DNA from: Erythroxylum novogranatense
Lineage: Eukaryota > Streptophyta > Magnoliopsida > Malpighiales > Erythroxylaceae
Assembly (NCBI GenBank): GCA_029891385.1
Contig: CM057227.1
Span: 95,795,818-95,859,817, forward strand
Direction: 5' to 3'
Length of the DNA: 64,000 nt
The notes under the pieces are model-generated. The model searched no databases. It saw nothing but the letters and a program-made list of their open reading frames with translations, and was not told the DNA's origin. This document shows, one piece after another, positions 1 to 12,600 of this stretch (within the stretch, counting starts at the first letter, position 1; each line of letters begins with the position of its first letter). The position numbers and the translations under genes were made by a program.

Positions 1-61
1 AATATGGAAAACATTTAGCTACAATTCAAAACAATGTTGCCAAATCTAGACCGTTGACAAC

Positions 62-184
62 AAATTCAGAGAAACATCACCAAAGAGTTAACCATTAGGG
101 ACGATTTCTGAAAACCATCATTAAAAGATTAACTATTAGAAACAAATTCTCACAACCATCACCGAACGGCTAGCCAATCGTCAC
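62..184. repeat. Degenerate 41-bp minisatellite, three copies
   Basis: Three consecutive 41-bp units begin at 62, 103 and 144 (AAATTC / GATTTC / AAATTC starts), each continuing with an ACATCACC/ACCATCA-type core and a TTAACCATTAG-type tail. The units differ at many positions, so the array is old. Subterminal repeats of a DNA transposon could look like this, but no terminal inverted repeat is visible in the window, so the origin is open. Confidence 0.6.
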
Positions 185-609
185 TAAAACTATGGCTTTG
201 GTTTTTGTTAATCATCACCAAATATTTTCATATATATATTTTATATTTAAAAATTTATGTAATAAAGAAATTCAATAAAATAGTATAGAATTTATATATA
301 TTAAATATAGTTTTTGACACCAAATTAAATTATCAAATCATATATTTTAAAAGAGAAAAGTAAAAAGTATAAATATAAGTAATATTAATTAATTTTGAGT
401 TTAAAGTTTTATAAATTTTGAAATGATATTGTTATTAGCTAAATTTATATTTACACTTAGAATCATTCTCAATAATATTTAATTTGATTTTTATGAATAC
501 GATAGTAATTTTTATTATTAATTTCCATTTTTACTATATTGCAATTATTTTTTAACTATATTGTAATTAATGTAATTATATATGATAATTAATATAATGA
601 TATATGAAT
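185..609. other. AT-rich spacer, nothing recognised
   Basis: Very AT-rich sequence with no open frame of note and no recognisable repeat. The last five bases before the LTR fragment at 615 read GTATA (610-614). Confidence 0.5.
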
Positions 610-614
610 GTATA

Positions 615-1345
615 TGTAACACCCCACTCTCGCAAGACACCTACATGACATCCTGAGCGATGTCTGAGTACGTACCCTACAAAGTTGACAAGCTAGAACA
701 GTCAGTCAGTCAAATTTTTTAAAAAAACCATAATCATAAGTAGAAAATCAACAATCAAATTCAGCCCATTCTTTTTTTTCATAAACATCTAAATCAAAAT
801 TATTATTAATCAATAAATAAATAAGTTCTACTTTTATTCATAAACATTTTCAATCACAGCTTTACAACCATTTTACATAACATTTCATATACAAAACACT
901 TGAAATCATAATATCATTACATTGTAAAATCATTTACAAACATTTCCAATTTGGAAAGTTATTACAATGCAGAATATTCAAATACATATGTTATAATAAT
1001 TTTGGATGACTAAATTTGATACAAAAATAAAGAAATAAAAATTCAAATGTGAACTGATCCTAACCTCTCTTACTTGAATGTAGTGGCTATACTCTCATTT
1101 GCCCAACAAGATAACTCTTCTAAGCCTAAAAAATATTGTAAATTTTGGGTGAGTTTTGCAAACTCAGTGAGTGATCATCCTCGATGGCTTACTCAATCAC
1201 ATAACACATTACATCATATTTTCACATAATTTAATTCACTTCATTTAACATATAGTATCACATTCAGAGCAATCAAATCGATCATTTCAATCATTAAAAT
1301 TACACATATAACTTATAATGCAATGCACATGAGACTCACTATAGA
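615..1345 (-). mobile_element. Gypsy-type LTR fragment, 3' end, minus orientation
   Basis: The block begins TGTAACACCCC and reads leftward as the 3' end of an LTR (ending GGGGTGTTACA on the minus strand). About 180 bp from 615 match, in inverted orientation, the LTR end at about 16475-16652. Around 1134-1195 lies the reverse complement of a module seen in other LTRs here (CATCGA..GATG hairpin, then ACTGAGTT..AACTCACCC; compare 48207-48255). The inner limit is uncertain because the sequence fades into decayed pol. Orientation is opposite to the pol remnant that follows. Confidence 0.6.
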
Positions 1346-1389
1346 TGAATTATAGTACACACAAAAGTGTTTATAGTGATCAATTAGGG

Positions 1390-3271
1390 ATAGATTGAGA
1401 TTATTAATGATGTTACTATGGGTGATGAATTTGAGGAAAAAAAAGAAGGCCACGATAGTGGCATAGTCCCCATGATCGAGGACAGGCGCAAAAGGAGAAG
1501 TGTTGTCTAGAATTAAATGAGATTAAAGTAGCTTTAGCATAAGTTATTGATTGGTGAATTGTCATAAATTCATATATGGATAAGATGTAATGATCTTGAT
1601 GGTATATACCAAGGTATATGAGTAAATGAATATGCTTAATGTTTCATTGAGCCTTATTATAAAGGATATTCTGATCATATAAGTTATGACATATATTAAT
1701 ATTAATGAGATATTATGAATAGTTGAAATTGATCTTCTTGAGGTACTAAAAATGTCTGATAAGCAATGATGAAAACAGTGGATTGATAAGGATTATATAA
1801 ACATTATAGATGAAAGTAGCATGAAATCTTCCTTGGGAGAAGAATTTAACCGAAGTAGGTTAAGTAGACTAGATGGTTTATTTTTAAAAATGATCAATGA
1901 AGAAAAAAAAATAGAAATGAATATCTAATGAATATTAGAGTCCTATTCCTATTGGAGTAAGATGTAGAATATGCTATTGAGAGTGTATGTATTTTGTTGA
2001 TGTAAAGTATCCAACTGCGTGATCAGATTCTTAAATTTGAGGTGACATTATTGCTAATGTAAGGAGAAATTAGTATGAACAAATAGACATTAAAATAAGT
2101 CAATGTGAAATCAAAGGAAAAAGGAACGAATGGACAAAATCATTCGAGAAAGGAAGTTCATTTGGAATTGAGAAAACATAAGAGATCATCACTTCAATTG
2201 AGGAATTAGTTACTTAAGGAATTACGAGAAATAATCATGGGCACATTGAGTTTTGGCAATATTTGTTCGAGTTAACAATTCCCTCGACAATATCATGGTA
2301 TTAAAGAATGAAATGTCCCAATTTTGATTGGATTAATTAGTAACTATGATCATAGATGATATATTGAATGTATTCGAAAAGTTGAGAAGAATGTTTTCAA
2401 TATTTGATGTACTTCTTCTATATCATGAACGTATAAACAATTATATGCCAAGTTCAATAAGAGTGAATCTTAGGTTGACCAAATAATATGTTGGGTCATT
2501 TAGTATCTGAACATTACATATTGAGAGACCCAAAGAGAAAATAGAGGTAATGAAGAAGTGAGAAACATCAAGGAATTTATAAGAGATCTGGGGTTTTCTA
2601 GAATTAGCTAGAGAATGGACACTACTAGAAGTTGTTAAGGGGTTTTTATTGATCTTAGCCCTTTGACCAGAAAAAAAGTTTTAGAAAAAGCGTGAAAATT
2701 GTATAGACTGATGAATGTAAAAAGAGATTTTTTAGGAATTATAACACCAATGTTAATTATATTGTTTGAATTTAGAGATTTTGTAGTATACACTAATGTT
2801 TTATACTAGAGAATAAGATGCAATCTGTTATAGTATAATAAAGTGATTTTTATATGCATTGATACAATTAAACTCTCATTAGTTGATTATTTGATACATG
2901 ATTTGAAACTTGCTGCAATACTAATTGTTTTGAGAGCTTGGAGTCATTATATATACAGTGAAACATTTCGGATCTATATATAAATATATAGATCATTTAA
3001 ATTTGAGGTAATTATTGAGTTTAAAAGAATTGAATACGAGACTGAGACAATGGATAGAGTTACTTAAAGATTATCATTGTGCAATTAAGTATCTCTTAGT
3101 AAAGCTAGTGTTGTAATATGATGCAATGAATAGAAAATTCAATAGTAGTGTATCACAATTTAGATATTAAGGTTACCAAACCTAGTGAAATAAAGAGCAT
3201 AAAATGTTGACTTGAATTTGGGCAAAATGAAGTATTATTAGCTATATTGAAAATTTAAGATCAGTTTTGTT
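1390..3271 (+). pseudogene. Heavily decayed gypsy pol (RT to RNase H/linker)
   Basis: No frame stays open, but fragments in several frames recall a Ty3/gypsy pol. Near 2239-2285 there is a GHIEFW..FELT segment like the [16 protein letters not shown] region of RT. Near 2349-2380 an IDDIL stretch corresponds to the RT catalytic FIDDIL. Near 2490-2530 there is LGHLVSEH..RDPK. Near 3010-3140 a RLRQWIELLKDY..KA..V segment matches the RNase H/linker region. The remnant is interrupted at about 3272 by another repeat and continues at 5395. Boundaries on the left are guesses; protease and gag are not recognisable. Plus orientation, opposite to the LTR fragment on its left. Confidence 0.6.
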
Positions 3272-3272
3272 T

Positions 3273-5392
3273 GTGTACCGCAAGTGCACGGTTGTCGAAG
3301 TGAGTAATAAATCGGTAAGAATCGAGTCATGTCCACAGGGATTATGAGAAAGTTCAAATCTATACTAGCAGACAGTGTTTAAAATCGGGTTTAGTGAAAT
3401 TTTGGAAAATTAAAAGCAATGTAAACAATTATTAAAAACTCAAGAAAATTTCTAAGCAATTACACAATTTAATGAATCCAAAATAACTATGAATATGACA
3501 AATTTGTGCAGTAAATAATTATTAAAAGATTGTAACAATTGACTAATTAAAAGTATTAACTTCAATGGGGAATGATCTTCTCTTAGGGAATGATATTTTT
3601 GTCAACCTTAATATTGAATTAGCTATCCTCCACAAATGAATTATCCTAACCTTGTAGGTGAATTTTAAGAGTAATTAATACCCTTTTCCCAAAGATGAAT
3701 TAATCTATCTACTCTAGACATCACTTAGTAATCCCTTACTTAAGTTCTTCCTAGAGTTTCTTAAGTTCCAAACCTTCAATTTCACCTCTTAAGTTTCTTA
3801 AGTCTCCCAACTCACAAGAAAATCCTAGTCGAAATTATCTTCAATCTTCTAAAAAAAACTCCCTTTTTCTATAGGCAAATTTATACCAAGGCAATTTCCA
3901 ATAATCCAAATGAAGAATAAATAAACCTAAGGAAAAATCAACAAGTTCATGAATTTTCAGTCATGGATTCCAGCAAAATTCAATATTAGAGCATCATCAA
4001 AAATATCAAATCCCTAACAGAAATTAAGAGTTCTAACCACAAATCATCATGCCGAGCAATTCAAAAATATAAACGCTATATAAACTCATGACGGAATCAA
4101 ATAAAAATTAAGAACACGTCTCCAAATTGCAGCAGAATAATGTGATCTCTTCTTGAGTGGTGTAACGTTATTCTCCTAGCCTAGCTGCTTCAACATAAAG
4201 ATTTCCTCCAGGTGTCTCCTCCACTAACTGCTCACGTTTCTTTTCTTCCACCTCAACGTAGCTGCTTCATTTAATGTCCACCATGCTACAATGTTGTGTG
4301 TGGAGAAGAGAGTGTATGTGGGTGGTGAGTGTATGGTGAGTAAGGGCTATGCATTATGGAGGATTGGAGCTAACAAATCAAGGCTTGTGTGTATGGAGGT
4401 TGGATAGAAATCACGATTGATGCTTGGAGGCTTGTTGTTGGTTGAGAGGTGAGTGGGTGCTGCTGTTTTTTTTTGTGTGGAGCTTGTGTGAGTGGAAAAT
4501 GGAAGCTTAGATGTGTGTAGCGTGAATGAGTTGGAGGCTTGCGTTCAGACCCCCTGTAGAAATTAAATGATGTGCATGAAATAAAAAAAAATGGAGGCTT
4601 CTTGGTGATGGAGATTGCGACTGTTGTAAGTGTATGGAAGCTTGTTGTCTTGTGCGTCGAAATGAGAGCTTTTTTGGTGGAGATTGCTTGCGTGAATGGT
4701 GAGTGACAGCAAGCTGCTGAAGGCAGTGTGGCGTGATTCTTGGAAAGCTTGTGTGAGAGGTGCGTTGTTTGCATGATTTTTGCTGGAAAGTGAGAGTGTA
4801 GTGGAGAATAGTTGTTAGTCAATAAAGGCTGCTTGGTTTTTTAGTGAAGAGTGGAGCTTGTGGCTATTGCATGGAGGCTGTTGCTTGCGTGAAATGTGTT
4901 GTGTACTGGTCAATAAGAGTTGCGTTGCCTCTTGTGCGTGAATAAAGGTTGCTGCGTGTCTTGAATAAAATTGAGGCAACCCTTTGTTTTTTTCTTGGAT
5001 GCTAGCTATGGAATGGATTTTTCAAGGTCAATTTTGATAGTCATAAAAACTAAACGGTGATGATTTAGGAGCAGAAATTTTATCAATATATTTGTCTTTG
5101 AGTTAGCTTCAATATGAGACTTGAATCACAGGATTTCGCCATCTGATTCAAAAGGTATGATCAAAACATTGTCAAACCAATCTCGAGATAAAAATCCCAC
5201 AATGACTAAAGGTCAAGTTTGCCAGAAACCCAAAAACAGTGCAATTCGAGTCTATTTGTTTCATTTATGCATTTTATGTTAATGAACCTCGAATAATGCT
5301 AAAACATGATAAACCAGCCATAGAAGAACATAAAATTAATGTAAATGACTCTGAATTAAGTCCTAAACATATATGAAAATATGAGTGTATCA
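3273..5392. mobile_element. Non-coding TG..CA repeat, possible solo LTR (2.1 kb)
   Basis: The left edge carries a motif common in plant repeats (ACCGCAAGTGCACGG, then TCCACAGGGAT). The right edge ends GAGTGTATCA. The pol remnant on both sides is collinear if this block is removed, which shows it is an insertion. The flanks give only an imperfect target duplication (TGTTT / AGTTT). On the minus strand it would start TGATACACTC and end in CA, as an LTR does. It contains only low-complexity frames. Its layout resembles 39551-42166. A solo LTR of a gypsy lineage is my best guess; a non-autonomous element is the alternative. Confidence 0.45.
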
Positions 5393-5394
5393 AG

Positions 5395-5598
5395 TTTCAT
5401 ATAAACAAAGCCTGAAATGAGGATCCAAAATTGTGAATCTTATTGAGTAATTGAAAACGAATCTAAATTTTGAGTTTGAATTGGAAAATGATACCTTGTG
5501 ATTGAAATAAGAAATATGTGTACATGATAAAGATGATTGAGCAAAGAGATTATTAGAGACAAAACTAAATAACCACCTATGCTATACATCCCGATAGG
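5395..5598 (+). pseudogene. Continuation of decayed gypsy pol (integrase N-terminus)
   Basis: After the preceding insert, fragments resembling the linker NEDPK and then the integrase zinc-finger start (PPMLYIP/AIHP, compare [10 protein letters not shown] in the intact copy at 11983-12014) can be read in plus-strand frames. The last five bases, ATAGG (5594-5598), are the target site duplicated by the chromodomain element at 5599-16370. Beyond that element the integrase similarity is not resumed, so the rest of the old pol appears deleted. Confidence 0.5.
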
Positions 5599-8348
5599 TG
5601 TTGGGCTCCGAAAATTTCTATTTTTTATTTTTTATATTTATTGATTTACTTGACTTATTCTTTATTTTTGCTTTAATTGTTTTAATTATGTGTGTATATA
5701 TATATATGTATTTGTTGAGTCTTGAAATTAGTTTGTATGATTGGGAATTGGAAATTTTGAAATTAAAGTGAAGGGTTAGAATTAATTGGATTTATGGGAA
5801 GTAGGCTTGGATGTGTAGAGCCACATATGAGACAAAAAAATTAAGGGCATGTGAGAAAGAATGGGCTTTAGAGGTTAATGGGATAAGTAGAAGGAGGAGA
5901 GCCCAAAAGTATTGTAAGAGGAAAAGGGAGAGCTTAAATCTACGTAGTATTGGAGGAGGACTTAAGTTGAGAAATAAATGAGTTAAATGAATTAAGAGGA
6001 GAGGAAGCAAGTGTCGTAGAGAAAAGAAAAGGAAGAGAAGCAAAAACGTGAACCAAGGAGAAAGGGGATTCGGCCAAGAGGATTAGGTGGGTACCATTTT
6101 TATAGTTGTTGTGTAATGGGCAAATGCCTTATGTGTGCAAATATTTGTTAATTTGTGTGTATATTGAAAGTGTATTTCCTTCGATTTGAAGGAAAAGTAT
6201 GAAATTTCGATGATTCGATAGAATGGAAGAAGCATAAAATGCTATTCTTGTGTTTGAATATGTGAGCATAAACTGGTTGTGTTTGGGTGAGAGAGAACTT
6301 GTTTCGTTAAGTCTCGTACATGATGACCCCCTTAGCCTTCTCCCGGCTACCCGCTTGAGGCCACACGAGATCCTGAGAAATCGGACTCGTCGTGTTTACG
6401 GTAAACTAAGGTTTCTGTCGTGTTTATAGAACTCTCGAGCCAAATGTGTGCATTTCATCATTTTGGTGTTTAAGATGCATAATATGTGTTTTAAACGATA
6501 GATGATTCCATGCCATGCTTTATGTGGTGATTTTGGATAAATTATGATTTATGTGATGAAGTTGAGTTATTGTGCTTTATATGATAGATTGCAAATGTTT
6601 CAGATTCTTTATGTATTGTATGGCTCATTACTCAATTGCTATAGAGGTGTTAGCCACTGAGCCGTGTTTGCTCACCCCATTCTCCCTCCTCAGGTGCAAA
6701 TTCTAGTTGGTCGTGGAACCTTGCAAGGCATCGGGCATAACTCCAAGAATCATTAGACACTTTTGTATTAAGTTAGTAACTAGCTTTTGGATAGCTTTAT
6801 AAGCATATTAAGCATTGAGTATCTCATATTTTATATTTTATACTTGATTCTGGATGGATATGATGAATATGCTAATATGTAATTAAAGCTATGATTGAAC
6901 TCTTGTATGATTGGAAAAGAGAATGAGAACTCTAGTAATCTCATCTTCATATGTTTGTGTTGATTTGCGATCTGTGTGTGATCTGAAAAAGGAATGTGTA
7001 TGAGTCTTTAATTGATGAGTTGCTGTTGGGTTTTGTATTGGGATAGCTTGCTGGAATTTGCAAGGGTTTATGAGCTGTTGAATTTTTGGGCTGATGTGTT
7101 CATGTGGTTAAATGTGGGTATATTGAGCAGTGCTGCAATTCCTGGTCTGTCATAGATCGAATAGGATCATTTAGTCTTATTGAGAGTGGTAGGCGAGCTG
7201 TAGAGCTTGTCCATGATGTATTATGAGCTATTTTAGGGTGTGTTAAATGGGTAGATATGAGCTGTTAGAATTAAGTGCGGGTGTTGTTTATATGGCAGAT
7301 GTCAGACATGAATTTGAGGTCATTTTTGACTCTTTTAGAGTTGGAAGTTGGGTCGGTAGTCTCATGAAAGTTGTAGGGTGTTCTCTTATCTTTCCATAGA
7401 CACCAAGTTTGTTAAATTTGGAGTCCTAGGTCAAAAGTTATGGTGTTTGCAAGTTTCAGTACTGTTTAGGACGAGCTAGTCGATCGGTTTTTGAGTAAAC
7501 TTTTGATTCCTTTAGTGTCCGAGCTTGCCTTTAAGTCCTTCTTAAAAATTGTAGAGTTGTCTTTTTGCTTTCCAACAAAACAAACCGCGTCTGATTTGGA
7601 GCTCGGAGTCAAAAGTTATGAGGGTTCGAAGTTTGATATGTTGGATTGTTGGGTAGGTCGCTCGGCCCGTGAGCGGCCAGCGCTCGGCACGGAGTGGCAG
7701 TGCTCGCCACGCCGAAGCGCCTGGCCTTCTCTAAGCGAGCTTCGCTGTTGAGTTCAGATTTTTGGCCGACCGACCCCTCTTCCTTCTTTTGGCCATAACT
7801 TTTTAGTCCGACCTCCGATTAAGCTGATTTTTGAAGTGTTGGACTCCTAAGAAATTTTTTTATCTTTTTATACCTGATTTGTCAGTATTACTTTTAATTT
7901 ATAAAAAGTGGATTGAAAATAAGTGTGATGGTCTGTAGATAAAGTCTGAATATACTTCACTTATTTTGAAATATTTTGAGCTATAGAGCTCCGATTGAGG
8001 TGATTCTTGTTTTAAATTAAACTAGAGATGAAAATATACAAGTTTTATGAAGGAACTGATCGACAATTTAGCCTCTAAGATTTTATATTTCGGACTTGAA
8101 GTCGGTAGAGTGTCCGTTTTGATTGTTTTCTTCAGATAGTATTTTGAGCATAACTTTTTCATTTCTAATCCGAATTGAGCATTTTCAGTGGTGTTAGAAT
8201 CGTTAGAATATGAGAAACAAAAGTCCTTAGGAAGCCGATCTGATTTTCCTTTTGCGAGTTACCCAAATTGGGGTCAGTTTGTTGTCGGTTTTGGGTCTTC
8301 TATGCTTTTATGTTCCCGAAGGTTGGGCCTCGGAGACGGGGTCCAACA
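5599..8348 (+). repeat. 5' LTR of chromovirus (2750 bp)
   Basis: Starts TGTTGGGCTCCG, ends GGGGTCCAACA. It matches the 3' LTR end to end but lacks a 383-bp segment present there (13764-14146); the missing part would lie after 6082. A GC-rich stretch at about 7660-7745 differs strongly from the matching part of the 3' LTR. A short hairpin TGAGC..GCTCA lies at 6658-6674. Confidence 0.93.
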
Positions 8349-8353
8349 TTGTT

Positions 8354-8365
8354 TGGTATCAGAGC
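8354..8365 (+). other. Primer binding site, tRNA-iMet type
   Basis: TGGTATCAGAGC begins five bases after the 5' LTR end. These 12 bases are complementary to the 3' end of plant initiator methionine tRNA, the usual primer for plant LTR retrotransposons. Complementarity ends after these bases. Confidence 0.9.
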
Positions 8366-8543
8366 TTAGGTTCACTCCTAGGCTTAGGATGCATAGTAGG
8401 GAAATTGTTTTGCTATGTGATTAAATTTTTGCATTATGAATTGATTGTTTGTATTAAATGACATGCACATCATGCATACATATAGGATCTAAGAATTAAA
8501 ACGAATTGTAGCTAATCAGAAATATTTTCATTGAAGGAGTAAA

Positions 8544-9690
8544 ATGCCACCTCGTAGAAGGACACGAGGAGTTCTGCAAGGTTCAATTGCACCTGACTCT
8601 CCACCAAGGGAGGAGAGCACGGATGAGTCCGTAGCCCCGGGAGTGGCTGAGGCTTCTCGAGGGCAAAGTAGTGATCCCCTCCGATCTCAGACATAGCAAT
8701 CGCCTAGTCAGTTTGAGCAAGTGCCTGCTCTGGATGCGAGACTGTTCCAGGCATTTACCCAAGCCTTTGTTCAGGCTATGGGTCAAATGCCACAGGCTTC
8801 TGGTTCGGCCCCAGTTAAGAAGGGGAGACAGTTTGACAAGTTGAGTAAGTATAGAGCAGTGGACTTCTACGGGACCACGGATCCTGAGGAAGCCGAGACC
8901 TGGTTGAGGAAGAATGAGAGGGTCTTGGATCAGATGGAGTGCGAGGATGATGAGAGGGTGGTCTATGCTGCCAGTTTACTCCATGGTGATGCCTTGCATT
9001 AGTGGGAGTGTGTATTGGGGAGTCAGCTGAAGCTGATAGGGTTGACATGGGAAGACTTCCTGGCTGTTTATAGGAAGAAGTATCTGTCTGAGGTGTACAT
9101 TCAGCAGAAGCAGAGGGAGTTTCTGAGTCTCACCCAGAGGGAGATGACAGTGGCTGAATGTGAGCGTCGGTTTACTCAGTTATCGAGGTATGCTTCTGAG
9201 ATGATGTTTAGTGAAGCTGCTAAATGTCACCGGTTTGAGTCAGGCCTGCACCTAGCTATCAGAGAGAAGGTGGTAGTGCAGAACTTTGGCGACTTTCAAC
9301 AGCTGGTTGAAGCAGCGTTGAGAGTTGAGAACATCGAGAATATCAAGAATGCAGTTAGTCGGAAAAGAAAAGGAAGAGAGCAGTTCAGGAGGGGAGGTGG
9401 TACTTCTATTCCTGAGAGAAGTGCCAGAACCTTTCTGTCTTGATCTGAGGAGAGAAGCGTGATGCGAGCGGCCTAGGCCTATGAGGACTTCTCTTGCTTC
9501 TCACCAAGCCTCAACGGTGGGCGGCAGTAGAAGAGGAGATGGGGAGAGGCCACCTCTTCCCAAATGTGAGCTTGTGGGAATCTCCATAAGGGAGAATGTC
9601 GCAGATTGATAGGAGCATGCTTCAATTGTGGACAGAGAGGACACATAGCCAAGCAAAGTGTCCTAAGCCGGATAGAAGAGAGGATCACAG
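8544..9690 (+). pseudogene. Broken gag of chromovirus
   Basis: The start ATG at 8544 opens a basic N-terminus (MPPRRRTRG). The frame is closed by TAG at 8694-8696, TAG at 9000-9002 and TGA at 9441-9443, with further stops before the zinc knuckle. The segment 8721-9443 contains the typical retrotransposon gag core (FYGTTDPEEAETWLRKNERV, then TWEDFLAVYRKKYLSE and a RFTQL region). A CCHC knuckle (CFNCGQRGHIAKQ) follows at about 9615-9660, but a frameshift falls at its last cysteine. Gag would form the virus-like particle; this copy cannot make it. Confidence 0.85.
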
Positions 9691-12600
9691 ATGCAAGCTT
9701 TGGGAGAGCAGAGGCAGTGGGATGTAATCGTGATTGAAGTGGGTAGCTCTGGAGTACCTAAGAGAGCTCATCTTCCAGACAGATCCAGGGGGCAAGCACC
9801 AGCTAGAGTTTTCACAATGCCTCGAGAGGAGGCAGAGTCAGTTCCCGAAGTGGTGACGGGTATGGTAAAATTGTTTGATGATGATGTTCTTGCTTTAATT
9901 GATCCAGGTTCTACCCATTCTATTGTGTCGTCGGGTAGGACTGTGCCTAGGAGGAATTTGAGCCCATTGGATACTCCGCTGATGGTGAGTACTCCGATCG
10001 GCCAGTATATTATTATCAGTCAAGTGTATAGAGAGTGTGAGACAGGGATTGGTGGAGGAAAATTTGTGGTGGACTTGATGCCCTTGAAGATGAGGGGATT
10101 GGATGTGATCCTAGGTATGGATACATTAGAGAAGTATCATGCCAATTTAGACTGCAAGCAGAAGACAGTAGAATTCGAGCTAGAGGATGGCAGAAAAGTG
10201 GTATTCATGGGAGATAGAAAAGTCAGTCAACCTCGGATTGTTTCGACTATGACAGCAGAGAGAATGATGAGTAAGGGGTGTGAAGCATATCTGGGCTATG
10301 TGTTAGACACGAAGGCAGACAGAGGGAGGTTGGAAGACATTCCTATAGTCAAGGAATTCCCGGATGTCTTTCCCAAGGAATTGCCAGGACTACCTCCGCC
10401 TAGGAAAATTGAGTTTCCCGTTGAGCTTCTTTCAGGTACTACGCCGATTTCAATTCCGCCTTACCGAATGGATCCTGCAGAATTGAAGGAGCTTAAGGAA
10501 CAATTGAAGGATTTATTGGAGAAGGGTTACATTAGGTCTAGCTCTTCGCCTTGGGGAGCTTCGGTTCTCTTTGTGAAGAAGAAAGATGGGTCGTTACGGA
10601 TGTGTGTGGATTACAGGAAGTTGAATCATGCCACCGTTAAGAACAGATATCTGTTCCCCCACATAGATGATTTATTTGATCAATTGCAAGGGGTGAGAGT
10701 CTTTTCCAAGATAGATTTGAGATCAGGTTACCATCAGTTGAGGATTAAGGAGACCGATGTGTCCAAGACTGCTTTTAGGACGCGGTATGGCCACTTTGAG
10801 TTTTTGGTTATGCCTTTCGGGTTAACGAATGCTCCTACAGTCTTTATGGATTTGATGAATAGAGTCTTCAAGTCTTTCCTGGACCAATTTATCATTGTCT
10901 TTATTGATGATATATTGATCTATTCTAAGAGTGATGAGGAGCATGAGGATCATTTGAGGGTTGCCTTGGAGACCTTGAGAAAGAATAAATTGTATGTCAA
11001 ATTCGACAAGTGCGAATTTTGGTTAAGAGAAGTAGTATTTCTTGGGCACGTGATTTCAGAGCATGGAGTGCATGTGGATCCACAAAAGATAGAAGCTGTG
11101 GTTAAATGGGAAGCACCTAAGAATGTAGCTGAAGTGAGAAGTTTCTTGGGATTAGCCGGATATTACAGGAGGTTTGTGGAGGGCTTTTCTATGATAGCTG
11201 CTGCACTTTACAAATTGACGAGGAAGAATCAGAAATTTGAGTGGACTGAGGAGTGCCAGATCAGTTTTGAGGAATTGAAGAATAGGCTTACTACTGCACC
11301 AATTTTGACGTTACCCTATGGTGATGATGGATACATTGTATACAGTGACGCTTCTAGGAAGGGTTTAGGGTGTGTATTGATGCAAGGAGGGAAAGTGATT
11401 GCCTATGTTTCTAGGCAATTAAAGCCTTATGAGATGAACTATCCTATTCACGATTTGGAATTGGCTGCTATAATTTTCGCATTGAAGATTTGGAGACATT
11501 ACTTGTATGGAGTTACCACTAGGGTGTTTACAGACCACAAGAGTCTTAAGTACTTGTTGACCCAGAAAGAGCTGAATTTGAGACAGAGGCGATGGTTAGA
11601 ATTGTTAAAGGATTATGACTTGATGATAGACTACCATCCGGGGAAAGCTAATGTGGTAGCAGATGCTTTGAGTAGGAATTCCACTATGGCACATGTGGAA
11701 ACGGTGTATCTTCCCTTGCTGAAGGAATTAGCCAGGCTTCGTGTGACGATGAGACAAGTTGAACCTGATTGTATCTTGGCAAATTTTAGAGTGAGACCAG
11801 TATTAAGGGAAAAGGTTAAAGAAGTGCAGAAACAGGATGAGTACTTGAGTAAGCTTAGAGAAGAGGTAAATAATGGTAAACCTTCTGAAGTAGAGGTTAA
11901 GGAAGATGGATTGATGGTTATAGGCAATAAATTGTGTGTTCCAGATAGGTTAGAGCTGAAGGGTGAGATCCTTGATGAGGTGCATAATGCTCCGTATGCA
12001 ATGCACCCAGGGAGTTTTAAGATGTATCGGGATTTGAAAGAGTATTTTTGGTGGAAGAGAATGAGGAAAGATGTGGCAGAGTATGCTAAAAGATGTTTAG
12101 TGTGTCAGCAAGTTAAAGCTGAACACCATGCACCTTCAGGCAAGCTTAATCCATTGCCGATCCCGGAATGGAAATGGGAGAAGATAACCATGGATTTTCT
12201 GATGGGATTACCGAGAACTAGCAAGAAGCATAACGCTATATGGGTGATTGTTGATAGGTTGACCAAGTTAGCACACTTCTTGCCAATTAGACAGACAAAT
12301 TCCTTGAATGTTTTGGCTAAGAAGTACGTGGATGAGGTAATCAGACTCCATGGGATTCCAAGCTCGATAGTTTCTGATAGGGATCCTAGGTTCACCTCCA
12401 GATTTTGGGAAAGTTTGTAGGAGGCTCTGGGGACTATATTGCATTTTAGTACGACTTTCCATCCGCAGACTAATGGACAATCGGAGAGGACGATACAGAC
12501 TTTGGAGGCAATGTTGAGAGCTTGTGCATTGGATTTCAAAGGTTCGTGCGATGATCACCTACCTTTGATTGAGTTTGCTTACAATAATTCCTATCACTCG

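Noticed and set aside
4370..4822. 150-codon minus-strand open frame
   Set aside because: Low-complexity Ser/Thr/His-rich translation inside a non-coding repeat, with no domain or coding signature.
8354..8365. tRNA gene at the TGGTATCAGAGC sites (also 22170 and 57169)
   Set aside because: Only the 12-base primer-binding complement is present, placed directly after LTR ends; no cloverleaf.
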